The translations under genes were made by a program, and so were the position numbers. Shown one piece after another: positions 1-11,546 of a DNA stretch of 64,000 nucleotides (its first letter is position 1; each line of letters opens with the position of its first letter). The notes below the pieces were generated by a model, which was not told the DNA's origin, searched no databases, and was given only the letters and a program-made list of their open reading frames with translations. The stretch comes from Triatoma infestans. Lineage: Eukaryota; Arthropoda; Insecta; Hemiptera; Reduviidae. Location: contig JAAEAF010000640.1 in the NCBI GenBank assembly GCA_011037195.1, forward strand, positions 62,001-126,000, written 5' to 3'.

Positions 1-125
1 CAGACAACACTGCCCATCACCGGACAGTGAGCTGTAGGGCTCCTAGGAAGAGAAATCTAAGGGTAGCACGGCTGGATTCGAACCCGTGATCTCCGCGTTA
101 CTAGTCCAGCGCGCTACGGTTGTAG
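1..125 (-). repeat. tRNA-derived, SINE-like fragment
   Basis: Read on the minus strand, about 60 bases (roughly 122 down to 61) resemble the 3' part of a tRNA: an anticodon-arm-like stretch containing GGACTAGTAACG, then the near-universal B-box/T-arm GGTTCGAATCC, then an acceptor-like tail. The 5' half (D arm, A box) is poor, two T-stem pairs are mismatched, and no CCA-proximal acceptor pairing can be drawn. It therefore looks like a tRNA-derived SINE head or a tRNA pseudogene rather than a working tRNA gene. Confidence 0.45.
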
Positions 126-163
126 AGACAGTGTGTTTGTACTATTTTCTGTTGTAAATATTT

Positions 164-1700
164 TTCTGAGACTCAAGAAAAGTAAGATTTTGGCAATATT
201 TGTCGATTTTAAACGTGCCTTTGACACGATAAATCATCAGAAATTGTGGCATCGATCATATAGTCTAGGCATACAAGGTAAAATGCTTCGCATTTAATAA
301 AATTATATGAGTCGGCCTCTTTTGTTTTACAAGATGGCTCTCAAACTTCTGATTTTATACCCATAACTGAAGGTGTACTGCAAGGGGACATTTTGAGTCC
401 CTTGCTTTTTATACTATTTATTTCTGATAGCGAAGAAATAAAAACGCTGAGGGAACCCCTATTGATCGATGTAGAAATCTGCTCTGCTTACTCTATGCCG
501 ATGATTTAGTCATCCTGGCAAATAGCTGGAGAGATGCTCAAAACAAATTACGCATACTAGAAGAATATTCCCCATATAGTAGTCTAACTGTTAATATTAA
601 TAAAACAATGGTACTTCCATTTCACAAAGGTGGCAGACCAGGGAAAATAAATATGCTAACATATAATAATTCAACACTCCAATTCATTAAGACATTCAAT
701 TATTTAGGAGTCCCTTTTTCTAGCTCCGGTAAATTCGCCGTCGCTAGTAAACACTTCCTATCAAAATGTGTAATTGCCAATTTGGTTGTTTTGAAAATTC
801 TAGCTAGTTGTAAATCTGATGTGTGGGGACACAAAGACTAAATTATTTCAGGTAATATCTGAGAGCACACTCCTACACTTGTCTGAAATATGGGGCCCTC
901 CATACGCAGATATAATAGAAAAAGGACAACTCTCTTTTTATAAAACTCTTCTCCATCTTCCAATCAATACCCCCAATTACTCAGTCAGATTAGAGACAGG
1001 TCAAGTCTATTTTATATAAAATATAAAATGTTTAAAAGAATGGTGAACTGGTGGATTTCTATATTGAATATGCCTGAGGAATATCTACCAAAGATTTGTT
1101 ATAATCGCCTTGTGGAACTCGCTGATACATTTAACTTGCCTTTTAATTGGGTACTAGAACTAAGAAAATATCTTTTAGTTATTGGTTCAGAAGAAATTTG
1201 GACTGCACAAGACCCTTATCTAGTGAAAGAAAACTATGATAGTTTATACCAAAAATAATTAAACCATTTGGTATCTAAGGATATTGATTCTACTATTAAT
1301 AGTATTTTCAATATTTTTTATAGGGATATCTGCTCCTTTAGGAACCCCCAAAAATATCTTAGTAACAAAATTTATATAAATAAACTCAGAATACTGGCTC
1401 AGCTGAGGCTGTCTGGAAAACGACGTGTTCGGATCTATCATAGGCATTTTATAATAACTTTCCAAGAGGAATTTGACTGCCCTCTCTGTAGGAGTAGTCA
1501 AGATACTCTATTACATACTTAACTGTCTTGTCCAAAATTTTCTCTCTTCCTTTAGAGAAACCTATATTCAACGATACATTGCCCAGCAGGGTTCAGACAG
1601 AGAGAAAATTTTGGAATTATTTTCAGCCGAAAATAATATTAATAAATTAAATAATATTAATTTTTTCATAAACGAAAAGCCTAAAACTCAGGAAATTTAG
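164..1700 (+). pseudogene. Decayed non-LTR retrotransposon, reverse transcriptase to C-terminal zinc region (jockey/I-like)
   Basis: Conceptual translation in shifting frames gives RT blocks in the correct order: a FVDFKRAFDTINH-type block (about 200), EGVLQGDILSPLLF (about 375), a degraded catalytic-site block near 490-505 (LLYADDL spread over frames), then the downstream NINKT...FNYLGVPFSSS region (600-730). Further open pieces at 819-1019, 1028-1258 and 1268-1522 continue the C-terminal half and end near a CPLC motif that fits the usual terminal CCHC cluster. Several frameshifts and stops rule out function. The upstream endonuclease is absent, so the copy is 5'-truncated. Closely similar relics lie at 28060-29165 and 56992-58430, indicating one lineage amplified in this genome. 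Exact clade is uncertain. Confidence 0.8.
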
Positions 1701-3117
1701 ATTAAAGCTAATTTACTTTGATTGACTGTATGTACCTACTTGCCTGCCCTATCACTTAGCTGAGTTTAATATAAAGAACAGTTTTGCTCCTTTATGAGAA
1801 GTTTTCTGTTCTATAAGAAAGACTCTGTTGTATTTATTAAATTACTTTCTTTTTGTTTATTTTCACATTTCTCAAGGAAAGACTGATTTTTTATTTTTTT
1901 TATTTTTGGTCATTTATGCAAAGCTTTAATTTTTATTATTTATCAAATCCATTATTATGTTCAACAACACATAAACTTCTCTTATCCTTTTTATACTAAT
2001 TATTATTTTCAAAGATTTTTTTTTTCATTCATTACCAGTTCACAATATCAGTATTTCAATATCAATTCATGAAGAATTTATTACTGTATATTTTGTTATA
2101 AAATTATCTCATATTTGTTTTAAAAGTATACATTATTTTATTGTAAACATACTATGTAATTTCATTGCTATGAGCCCATGTACTCTTTAAGCAATAGAAT
2201 ATTCATTCATTCATATTTGCAGATTAAATAATTTGCAAGGCTACATTATTAAGCGCACACTATAATTTGACCTCAATTTCACTTAAATATTCCACTATAA
2301 ATTCGGCCACTTTGATATTCTCTTTCTTTAGAATTGTTATGAAATTGAAGGGAGTTGTAGGAAGGAAGTTATAAACAACAGCTGCTTGACAATATTTCTG
2401 TTAATATATGTGTACGAATATATTCGTATGTCATTAAAGAAAATTATAAACTAAAATGGAATGAGCTTCTCCCACTAAATAAGAATCTGTTATACTAAAA
2501 TAAGAATTTCTATTTGAACAGAACGAAACAGAAATCAGTTCAAAAAGCTAGCAAGCAAGGGGAACAGCTCAGCTCATCACCACTACATTCACTTTATATT
2601 CAATTTCAGTGAACACGAACCAGCTTTCTCTCTATTTCCCCCGGGGACAGTCAGTATGTAGTAACAACGGGAGAGATTTTTCTAAACCCTACTCTTGGTG
2701 TTTATTTAATAAGCATTGATTGATCTTGCTGTTACCCTCATAGAGGTAAACGTAGACGTATAGTAATACCGGGAATCATGTAGGCAGAAGTCTATTATCT
2801 AGGGGTTTTTATACTAAAACACTTGAATAATATTAACAAAAATGGGAACCGTTAGATTGAAGAAATAATGATTATAGGGATAATAAAAATGTTTACCACT
2901 AACAAAATGGCATCAGAATTTCTGTTAAAGAGAAATACTGCTAGAGAAAAGTATTGCATTCGTGTAAGCAACTTTTTAAGTCCCCTGAATGTTAAATACA
3001 AAAATCATATGTGAATCTGCAATTTTCACAATTCTTTTTTCCCCCTTACGCCTGATCTTTTAAGGCAAAGCTGCCAATACGTCGTTGATCCATTTGTCGT
3101 AAACAGGAGTAAATGTA
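1701..3117. other. AT-rich non-coding stretch
   Basis: Long A/T-rich sequence with poly-T tracts. No coherent reading frame, RNA gene or clear repeat was recognised. The first part may be the 3' untranslated end of the relic immediately upstream. Confidence 0.6.
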
Positions 3118-3800
3118 GATCATTTGTCCTCTAATTGAGGATACGTCTGAGGACGCTTAAAAATCATTGGAGCTTGCCCACACAGAGTACAAGGTGGTAT
3201 TAACCGAACTCCTATCGGATGAAGATGGGAGTTGATGTAGTCAGGGCTCTGAATCATGCTACTATGCGTCTCTTCTTGATAAAGTGGGTGGACGCGGTTT
3301 CCCTTATCCATTAGAACTGCCCAAGTCTTGTCCTGTATCAGCTGCCTGTACAATCTTTCTATGCTTTATGATGTTCCTTTCTGACTAATCTTTTTTTGCT
3401 GAATGACAAATAAGGTGACGAATTGGATATGCTATTTGTGTTCCCTTTTTCTCTAAGTGGCCAGTCTTTTCATTTCCCGGAATCCCACAATGGGAGGCAT
3501 CCACTGGAGGGTAACTTCATTTCCTAAGCTATGAATGAAGAGAGGGTAACTTTCGTTTACCATGCAATCTGTGAACTTGTTAAAGCTTGAATTGCTGCGT
3601 TGAAATGTTTTAAGAAAACTAACTTTTCATATTTTTACGAATTGCAGCTTTCTTAGAGCGAGAAGGATTGCTTTGACCTCCCCATCAAAGTCTGAAGCTA
3701 TTTCAACTACCCCCTCAGCTATCTCAAACTTGTTGCAATAAACCTATGCATCCGCTTATTGTTTATGGCTTCTTCGGCAAAACCGTCGGTATAAATGTCT
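3118..3800 (-). pseudogene. Non-LTR retrotransposon RNase H and C-terminal region, broken
   Basis: Read on the minus strand from about 3800, pieces in different frames give an RNase H start (IYTDGFAEEAI), a central block SLHSLGNEVTLQWMP followed by a degenerate GIPGNEKA-type motif, and then a tail containing AVLMDKGNRVHP and PPCTLCGQAPM. This order is that of RNase H domains and cysteine-bearing tails of jockey-like elements. Only the final 77-residue piece (3120-3353) is open; the rest is interrupted. RT is missing. Family assignment rests on motif recognition. Confidence 0.65.
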
Positions 3801-4879
3801 CTCAATTTTCTCACAATTCTAACTGATATTAAAAGTTGGAATTTTTACTTAGGCCTGGGGTCCAAGCTCCGCCCCCCCCACACTACCAAAAACATTTTTA
3901 CTGAAAAGAAATGTTTGAAATAAAAGTAGTAGGCTTTACATTATGTGTAGTGTAATATGAGAAAATTTGTGGAAAATCTATTTTCAATAAAAACGCGGAA
4001 ACTTGAAAATTTATCTACGATTTTCACGAACAACAATACGAACAGTGCTTACGCCCCATGCATTAAGCGCTTAAATGCATGGGAGCTGACGATGTTCAAC
4101 TACAAGAGTTTAGCCGTGCAAGTGTACCATATTCCATGCGGGCTTACTCCTAGCTTACTATCGAAACAAAAATAATTTCCATCTGTGGCGAATTCCTATA
4201 CTACCATGGGCCTTGCAGTCGTCCCAAGCAAGCTACTATAGATCTTTGAGAATGTAGTGATTTGGTACACTATCTTTACATAGCTGCATTAATCATAAAT
4301 TTGGGTGATTGGATTATGTTTCATTTTATACAGCTCGACAAATGAAATATGGAGGCTTTGCCCTTAAATTCCTGACAATTAATGCATAGTTTTTGATGAA
4401 AAAATAATAACAAAAATATAGACTTCTTTAATTTCCTAAGGAAATAAAGTTTCAAATCTTAAACGTTACTATTTTACATTTGTATTGTTCCAGGATTAGT
4501 TCAGTTAGCTTATGAAAGCTACGGAAATTATATGTTCATTTTGTATGAAATACTTCTAGAATTGCGAACGAAAACTCTCAACAATAACAAAGTGAGTTTA
4601 CAGAAGAGGAAAACTCGGCCTACCGGAAGTGCAAGCTAAACCATGTGTGTACAAAGAGCAAGTAGGATAGATGGACGCTTACTAGGATCACTACCCCTAG
4701 AGTACGCCCAAAGTCTGGAACTAAAGGCTGCATTGATTTTTAAGTTCAGTTAAATGGAATTTAGCGAAAAAATTAATCTTCTTTTAAAAATTTATTGGAA
4801 TTTTGATGACGCAATATGTTGACTGACTATTACAGTCTAGATGTGTATGTTTTATTTACTAAGTAGGGAGGTTATAAAT
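3801..4879. other. Non-coding; short dispersed-repeat fragment
   Basis: About 3870-3945 contains CCCCCCCC-flanked sequence and an AAATGTTTGAAATAAAAGTAG-like block shared with the dispersed repeat described at 40935-41825. The remainder shows no gene or RNA that I can support. Confidence 0.45.
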
Positions 4880-5420
4880 CGATCACACATACTTCGCTGG
4901 GTCTGTAAGAATTTACACGAATTGTCACGATATTCTTGGGTACAAAGGCATTCAAGGAAACGAAGAGGCCGACAGACTGACTGGCAAGAGCCTTACGACC
5001 CTTACGAGCCCATTGGTCCTGCGTTTATCTCGTACAAAACTACCTGAGGGACCATTGAAAAATGGCTACGAAAACATACATTTTATTGGAAAAACATTGC
5101 GGGCCACTTTAAGATCTTCTTAGAGGGTCTTCAAAACTCGCACAACCTATCTCCTAAGGAGAACCAGTATCCTATAACACACAGGGTATTGCCTTTTAAG
5201 GAAGCGTCTATATAGTATGGGTCTCACTGCGAGATTCACTTTGTAGAAAATGTAGTCACAAAGACTGTTTCACCTTCTTGGAGAGTGTGAGCACCATGCT
5301 TGCTAACGATTCCAGAAATTTGGCGCCTGTAACTTTGGGCTGAATCTGAGATCGGAAATTGCTCCCATCTCGCCCCTGGCGATTTTTAATGAAACTGGGC
5401 TGACGTAAGCTGCCTCGGGG
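4880..5420 (+). pseudogene. RNase H fragment of a non-LTR retrotransposon, frameshifted
   Basis: A frame around 4935-4990 reads GIQGNEEADRLTGKSL, the last RNase H catalytic block (conserved Asp in EADR). It is preceded in another frame by a WV-RHS piece corresponding to WVPGHSG. Downstream, FISYKTT, EKWLRKHTFYWKN and SHCEIHF pieces in mixed frames continue the usual C-terminal tail. At least three frame changes are needed, so this is a relic. It is on the opposite strand to the RNase H piece at 3118-3800, so the two are separate insertions. Confidence 0.6.
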
Positions 5421-6657
5421 GACCCCAGATTAGAATGATCTGCGTAGTTACCGTACCAAGTTCAAAGAAAAATCATCGGAAATGTTTACGTGAGAACCTA
5501 ATTTCAAAAATTGACTGAAACTTTGCTTTACTATATACAATACCATATTATTTTTGTTTAATTGCATTTTCAGCCATTTTCTCAAGGGAAAAGTGATTCT
5601 AACAGTTAAAACAGTAATTCTAACGTTATTATCTTTAGTATTTCTGAATGGTTGGACATCACGAGAGAAATACGTTATTAAAAGATAATTCTAAAAAGGG
5701 AGAGGGGAAAATACTGCACACAAAAACTTATCTATTTATATAGAAGTGTACATCATGTGTGAGTGAGCGCACGTGCGTATGTACAATATTTATTTGTAGA
5801 AAATAGAAACTCGTGGAGAAGGTCTGCGCTATGGAATGGGATTGGATTTTCAACGGAAAAGTAACAGCAGACGGCCGCTACTGTAGAAGATTGAGCTACT
5901 TGTACAGATATACTGGGAAAAAGGTAATTCCTGTATGTGGTCCGGTAATAGGATTACTTTTATATAACTTTGGTAACGGGGTAGTCAGTCGGCGCGCGCG
6001 CATATGTATGTGTGTATAAGAGAAAAAGGGGAAATAATAATAATAGTTGGCCAGACTGAATGGCATGCTTGTCGGTGTGCGCACACACTAAATCCATCTA
6101 CTGGTGGCGGCAAGGTACTCAGTGCTGACCACCATTTTAATTCCTTGTCTAAGTGGCCGATGGAGGTAGTGGTGGGCATAATCTGACCTTTCCTTTAGCT
6201 GTTTTAATGAAGGTATGTAGCTCTCAGGAGGGTTTGGTTCGTGTGTTTGCACGCTTTTATATATTTTGTGGGTTAGTGTGCTTGTGTGGATAGAAATTGA
6301 GAATGTGAAGTCACCCACACACACTCAAGGAGTTGCCGCAATAGACAAAGATCTACAGATCTACTGCAATAGAAATCCACTTCTGTGCAAAACTCGTAAT
6401 ACTTGTTTACTGTGGCACGCCAAAATAACGTCACTCTATATTCAGCTCTCTTGTTCTGTGTGCCTGGATGTGCATATTATGGGCGTTTCTCTTGTAAATT
6501 TCTCTACTCATTTTCAGTTAAAAAAATAACAATGAATGAAAAGAAAAATGAAAAGACCAACTTTCGAGCTTCTATAACAAGCAATCAAAATTCGTTCAAT
6601 TATTTAACGAATCATATTACCATGACATTGTGTGAACAACAATGGTCTCCTATTATT
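5421..6657. other. No supported gene
   Basis: Contains a 68-codon open stretch (5813-6019) and several open frames on both strands around 5900-6840. None matches a recognised protein, and they overlap one another. GT/CA-rich patches occur near 5995-6320. I see no convincing exon here. Confidence 0.5.
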
Positions 6658-6822
6658 TGTTGTTGCGGTTGGTTCCGCAACTGGGTGAATCAACTGTATT
6701 TGCTCTGTGCAAGCTATGTTATTACACTGTTTGACAAAAACATCCTGATAATGGGCGAACCCCGAAACCGGTCGATGACCACAAAAAGAAGCAGGTTATC
6801 ACGAAAAATATCTCTGATGCTA
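6658..6822 (+). mobile_element. Hammerhead-bearing foldback element, copy 1
   Basis: Begins TGTTGCGGTTGGTTCCGC and contains GAAACCGGTCGATGACCAC followed by an arm ending near TCTCTGATGC. The two ends are flanked by CTATTATT at 6650-6657 and 6823-6830, an 8-bp target-site duplication. The left arm has decayed, so the inverted-repeat structure is weaker than in the copies at 15083 and 23641. Confidence 0.75.
6741..6777 (+). ncRNA. Hammerhead ribozyme-like motif, predicted inactive
   Basis: Stem I strands CATC (6741-6744) and GATG (6774-6777) pair. The core reads CTGATAA, stem II is a GGG/CCC pairing, then GAAA and CCGGTC. The core G8 position is A, which should abolish catalysis. Position and order match the intact copy at 59985-60022. 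Confidence 0.6.
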
Positions 6823-8842
6823 CTATTATTAACTTTATCTTAAAGTTTTATATTTTAATTCTTCTAAAATTTTGAAATTGATGAAAGAAGCCATTTCGGA
6901 AGAGATTGTTCCAAGGTAAGAGGTTAGGGCAGATGATGCAGATGTTATCATAGCCATTATGGCTATTAGTTGTGGATTATCAACGACTGCTTTCTAACGG
7001 TAAGATAATGCCACCGTTGCTACTTCTGCCCCGAAGCGCTCTTACTTCTACCAATGTTGGGTTCTACTGTGTTTAGAGAACAAGCTCAGCCCAAAATTCC
7101 CTCTTCAGGATTTCCTACATAAGTGCCCAAGATGTGCTCATCATCATTAATTTACCAGTCAATTAGTTGTCGAACAGTTAGTATCCAACTTAGTTGTCCA
7201 ATTAGTCTCCAACAGTCTACTGGCCAAAACACCTATCTCTAAGTAACTACATTCTCTTTACTTCATGTTTACATTTAGTACATTAGGGTATAAAACTATA
7301 TACACTAATTATATAGTGCAGTACAAGTTTCTATATTTCTCCCCTCATTTTCTATTTCCGACCTACCAGAATTCCCACTCTTCTTGACATTTTTAACAAA
7401 CCATTTAAGCTGGGTGATAAAAGATTTACAAATTTATGGATGGGCGGAACAATTTTTACTTTTCAATAAATGAAATAAGAAAAATACAAATGAATACTGT
7501 TGCCACACTTTCTACAAAGCAGGAAACTCCACAGGACTTATGTATATTGCACGGTGAAGATTAAATTCAACAAGAAATTAACCTTCTAACATTTAAACTG
7601 TTCCTTATATATTATATTAATTGCTATAAAATATCTGGCACAGTAAGAATGATTTCGCTCCCAATTTACACATAGTATATGCATGCTCAGTTGTATATGT
7701 AAGTGACAGTGCTGACGCGCAGTGTTTGAAATGCTTGTTGACATTGCTAATGTGTGAATATAGTGTGTTATGGCAACACTATGTCCTTCTTAACACACTA
7801 TAACAGCGCTTTCTATCTATCTCTACATATATATATACACATGTGATATACTAGAATGTGTTGGTTGGTAGTACTGATATTATTAACAGCTGAGTTGGAG
7901 GGCGCTAGTGCGAGCCTACTTAAGTAACCCACTTCACACATTGTTATATAGTGCCGTACGACTAGTGCTTACGTCATCTAATACACTACTGCCTTCTATA
8001 TCTATATATAGGCATCTCCTAAGTTTATTGAATTATATGTAGACATTTATATAATATTGTTTATTACATATATGAGGGTCATTCAGTGAGTAGAGCAAAC
8101 ACTGTAAATCAAAGAATATTTATATAAGAATTACGAGACTTGAGTATCATAAGTTGGTATCCCTGGTACCATAAGCTGTTTTGACCACTGTTTCAGTAAA
8201 CATCCTCTATTACTCATTTAACAAAGGCAAATCTCCTAGAAATCTGTACTTTGTAAGAACAGCCTTAAGTAATGCGGTCAACGTTCTGAAGGTATAAAAT
8301 TTTCTCTCGAATGCTTCAGCAATTCAATGCAAGTTGTATGAATCCTTCGACTTCTACAAGTGTGCTGATCAATTCAAAAGCAGCCGAAGCGGCTGATTAA
8401 GTGTGTCTGGTTTGCAAAGTGCAGGATGACCCAGCAAGTTTCAACTTCATCAAGGGAATCTCGCAAAGATGCTCTTATTTAATAAGATGGACTAATTACG
8501 ATGGAAGAAATTGTTGAAAACTGTTATATAACAGTTGGCTTAGTTCATTATATTACTGGCTACATACTAAACTATAGTAAAACATGTTCGAGGGGATTTG
8601 AAAACAGCCAGCGGACCTCACATAGAAACCAGATTTCCCTGATCCAGGGAACTCAAATAACGATATTTCAGTGAAGGCAGGTGACATTATCAGGAGCCTG
8701 AATCCAATCTTTAAGCAGGAGTGAATCAATTCTGGAGAAAAATTCAAGGACCCAACCATAAAGCCGGCAGAATGGTGCTAACGGCAATTCCATACAACCA
8801 GAGTTCAGGGTCCATCCGTCAGGGTTTTATGGTGAAAGTCGC
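6823..8842. other. Non-coding, AT-rich
   Basis: No gene recognised. Sequence around 7650-8050 contains many TATATA-type runs and short repeated phrases such as ACACTA. The intervening stretch is otherwise unremarkable to the eye. Confidence 0.5.
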
Positions 8843-9420
8843 AGAAAACTGAAAAACGCATTTCCGGGCACACGATTTTCTTCAAACTCAGAATTTCAGC
8901 AACATATTTAATTCTAATAATTGTTAGATGATAGAATTATATAATAAGCTAAAACAGCACTTTAGAGGACAACGTAACCCCATCCCTCCACCAAATGCCT
9001 TAAATGAATTTTCCCAGAAAAATATTTTAAATAAAAGTGGTAGTTCTTAGTTGTGTGTTAATATGCTAAGTTTAAAGAAAATGTCGGAGCACTGTATTCG
9101 AGAAATCGAGAAAATCGCAAAGTAGTGAAAAATGCATTCAGCAAAGTGGTATTTCCAGTTGAGTAATTTTGACAGATCAATTACTTTCGTATCCCGTGGT
9201 GACACCTAAATGGAATGTCAAGTTTTAACTTTCTGCGATTTTTCGTTTTTGAGCTATGCTTTTCACACACATATACATACATACACACAAAGACCATTTT
9301 CTAAAAAAACACTTTTTCGGGCTCAGAGGACCTCAATTGTTTATTTGCTTGAAAACTCAATATCGAAAATTTGACGCGATTACATTATTTCCTCTTACCA
9401 AACAGGAGTGAGAGAAAGTA
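8843..9420 (+). repeat. Dispersed repeat (TTCCGG family), copy at 8.8 kb
   Basis: Shares an ordered series of blocks with copies at 37990, 40935 and 42515: a TTTCTTCAAACTCAGAATTT block, a TTAAATGAATTTTCCCAGA block, AAATAAAAGTGGTAG, AGTTTAAAGAAAAT, CTTTCTGCGATTTTTCG, a CACACA patch, CACTTTTTCGG, and an end block TTTCCTCTTACC...GAGAGAAAGTA. The start is truncated. No coding capacity. Confidence 0.75.
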
Positions 9421-11194
9421 AAAGTAACCTTTTAGAAATGAAAAGCAAAGAGACAATAGTTTTTCTTTTTAATAAAATTAATAAACTAGGAATAATGGAA
9501 CCGATAAAAACAACAGGAATAAATAGAAAGGGCCACTTTAGGATATAATTTAATAATACAGAAATAAAACAATTAGGAACAATGGCCCTTGCGCGCGTGT
9601 ATGTGTCTGTTTGGGTCTGCGAAAACTTTAATAAAAGTTGGTAAAATGTCAACAGCCAATGAATGTGTATGATAGGGCGCTAATGTGTGTGTGTGGGGGG
9701 GGAATGGTGTGGTGTGGGATTTGTGAGGATGATAAAACTGAATTTTGCCCACAGTGTTACTGCCATAAAACACACACTATTTTTCCAAATATCAACCAAC
9801 GAAAAAATCAAATATGTCAAACGTTTAACCTTTGTTGTTTATCTGAGTTGTAGAAGACAGAATTGGATGGCGGTAAATAGTTAGTGTGTGAGTTTAGCTG
9901 GGAACGGAAGAGTAGGGTAGTTGTTTCACTAAGTAAGAGACTTGATCACACCGCTACATCCTAGTTATATTGCATGTCCAGGAAAGATGTAAAATAAAAT
10001 AAATATCAACCCTAAAATCTGGATGTAAGCCAATTTAATCGAATTGAATTTATGGTATGGTTAGTGGAAAGCAAAATGGTGTGTGCGCGTGGACGTGTGT
10101 GTTGAGAGGGGTAAATTGCAAGTGTAGATGAAAATTTCACCAAAAGGGGCAGGCTTATTGGTGGTGAAAATTGGTAGATAAGTTTTCAGAGAGAGAGAGG
10201 GAGATAGGGAGACAACCAGTGGCTTTTAAGGCTGACTCAAGCTTTCATATGGAGGTTTTTAGTATAGAGTGTAAATGTCTAATAAATATATTTTTATTTC
10301 TGTCACCAGAATGTGTTATGGCCAGAACCAACGAGCGCTATCTATAGAATGGTTTATTTTTTACTTCCCCATAATAGAGACTACACCAGAATCCAGTAAA
10401 ATACTGGTTGGGTTAATAGAGCAAACTCCGAGGGAGTGGCTCCTCTTCCCGCGGAAACGCGAACGGAACAGATAACACTGCACACACCACACACATACAC
10501 ACACACACACACAAGTATTCGATTACAAAATTGGTGGGGGAGGGATTTCCACACATTCAACCATTAATTCCCCTCCACTCCACTACCCGGCCACAACAAT
10601 TCTCCCCCCTATGGCCAGCCAAAAGAGCGGGACTAAGGGGTTCGTTCCCGCGCACGCCAGCCCCCACCATGTCTACCAACCTATAACCTGTTATAACCTA
10701 TTATCTCCCCCTCTGACCACCATCCAACTCACTCATCTTATTCTTTACATTTTCCCTCTACTCTCCTTTATATATTCCCCCCCCCCCCCCCCACATACAC
10801 AAACACAACTTCCACAAACAAATAAATTCCATGAGTACAAGGGAAAAAAAATTTGCCATGCGGTGGAGTAAAAATTGAAAATTTTATCCTCTTCACACAC
10901 ACACACACATGCATTACATTAGCATAAAATAATACCAATTTAATAAATGATATATTGTATATTTGTGCGTACATAATCTTATACTTCCGTAAAACCATCT
11001 ACTTATATGATAAGTAAAAAAGGGCACACATTTCAATAGAAAGCCAGTTGCGAAGCTTCTTTCCTAGAGACGACAGAACAAATAGTTTCGGATCAGGTAT
11101 TTGTGCATTTCATGTATTGCTGAAGCTGTTTTGAGCAAACCTTTATTGGAAACTGACATTAAAAAAAAAAAATGAACAAATATTTAATACTTAC
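9421..11194. other. Non-coding with simple-sequence patches
   Basis: Contains GT-rich (9660-9720), CA (10490-10512), a poly-C run (10780-10793) and CA (10896-10908) tracts. Open frames across these tracts are low-complexity and not credible genes. As intron 3' to the exon at 11195 it would be the place for the next host exon (a TSP1 repeat), but no W-x-x-W-S-x-C pattern was found by eye. Confidence 0.55.
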
Positions 11195-11546
11195 CTAAAA
11201 CCGGAAGCGTTGGCACACAATCCATGCGTACATCACTCACAGCACCAGTGACTGATTGACTGACGTACACAAAACAGTATTCCACATATTTCTCAGAGAA
11301 CAGTGAACAATCAAATCGTAAGGAATGTCTGCCACGGAGGACACGTTGTTCACTCACATAGTGGAGGCTGGATGGCGGTGCCAATGCTGATACATCGGCT
11401 CGCAGTCTAGAGAACAATCGGACACGATCGCCTTGCGGGAGTATACAGCTGGGATATTGGAACAGAACGGAAATGCCGGAATGTCCATCGCATGGAAAGA
11501 TACTGCGAGCGTGCACGTTGAATACGAATTTCTCACTCCACACTGC
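11195..11546 (-). CDS. THSD1-like protein, coding exon (most 3' exon in window)
   Basis: Acceptor TTTTTTACAG|GCAGTG at 11547/11546 and donor TTTTAG|GTAAGTAT at 11195/11194 on the minus strand; both are strong. The exon is 352 bp, starts in phase 0 and ends one base into a codon. It encodes about 117 residues, including AVWSEKFVFNVHARS, a PSCILPQGD segment, HSLRFDCSLF and EYCFVYVS with paired cysteines. From my knowledge of vertebrate THSD1, the segment just before its TSP1 repeat has the same pattern (R-x-x-F-x-C-x-L-F followed by Y-C-F). The exon follows in frame from 22717-22878. The next exon should begin the TSP1 repeat and was not found. The protein is probably secreted or membrane-anchored. 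Homology is by motif pattern, not a search. Confidence 0.8.

Noticed and set aside
61..122. tRNA gene on the minus strand
   Set aside because: Only the 3' half is tRNA-like; no A box, mismatched T stem and no pairing acceptor.
5813..6019. Host coding exon
   Set aside because: Short, no recognisable domain, and no convincing flanking splice signals in phase.
1..11194. TSP1-repeat exon expected downstream of the 11195 exon
   Set aside because: No W-x-x-W-S-x-C-S-x-x-C-G pattern found on the minus strand by eye; probably beyond the left edge.
11354..11536. Alternative frame in the host exon
   Set aside because: Overlaps the supported THSD1-like frame, which alone is compatible with both splice sites and neighbouring exons.
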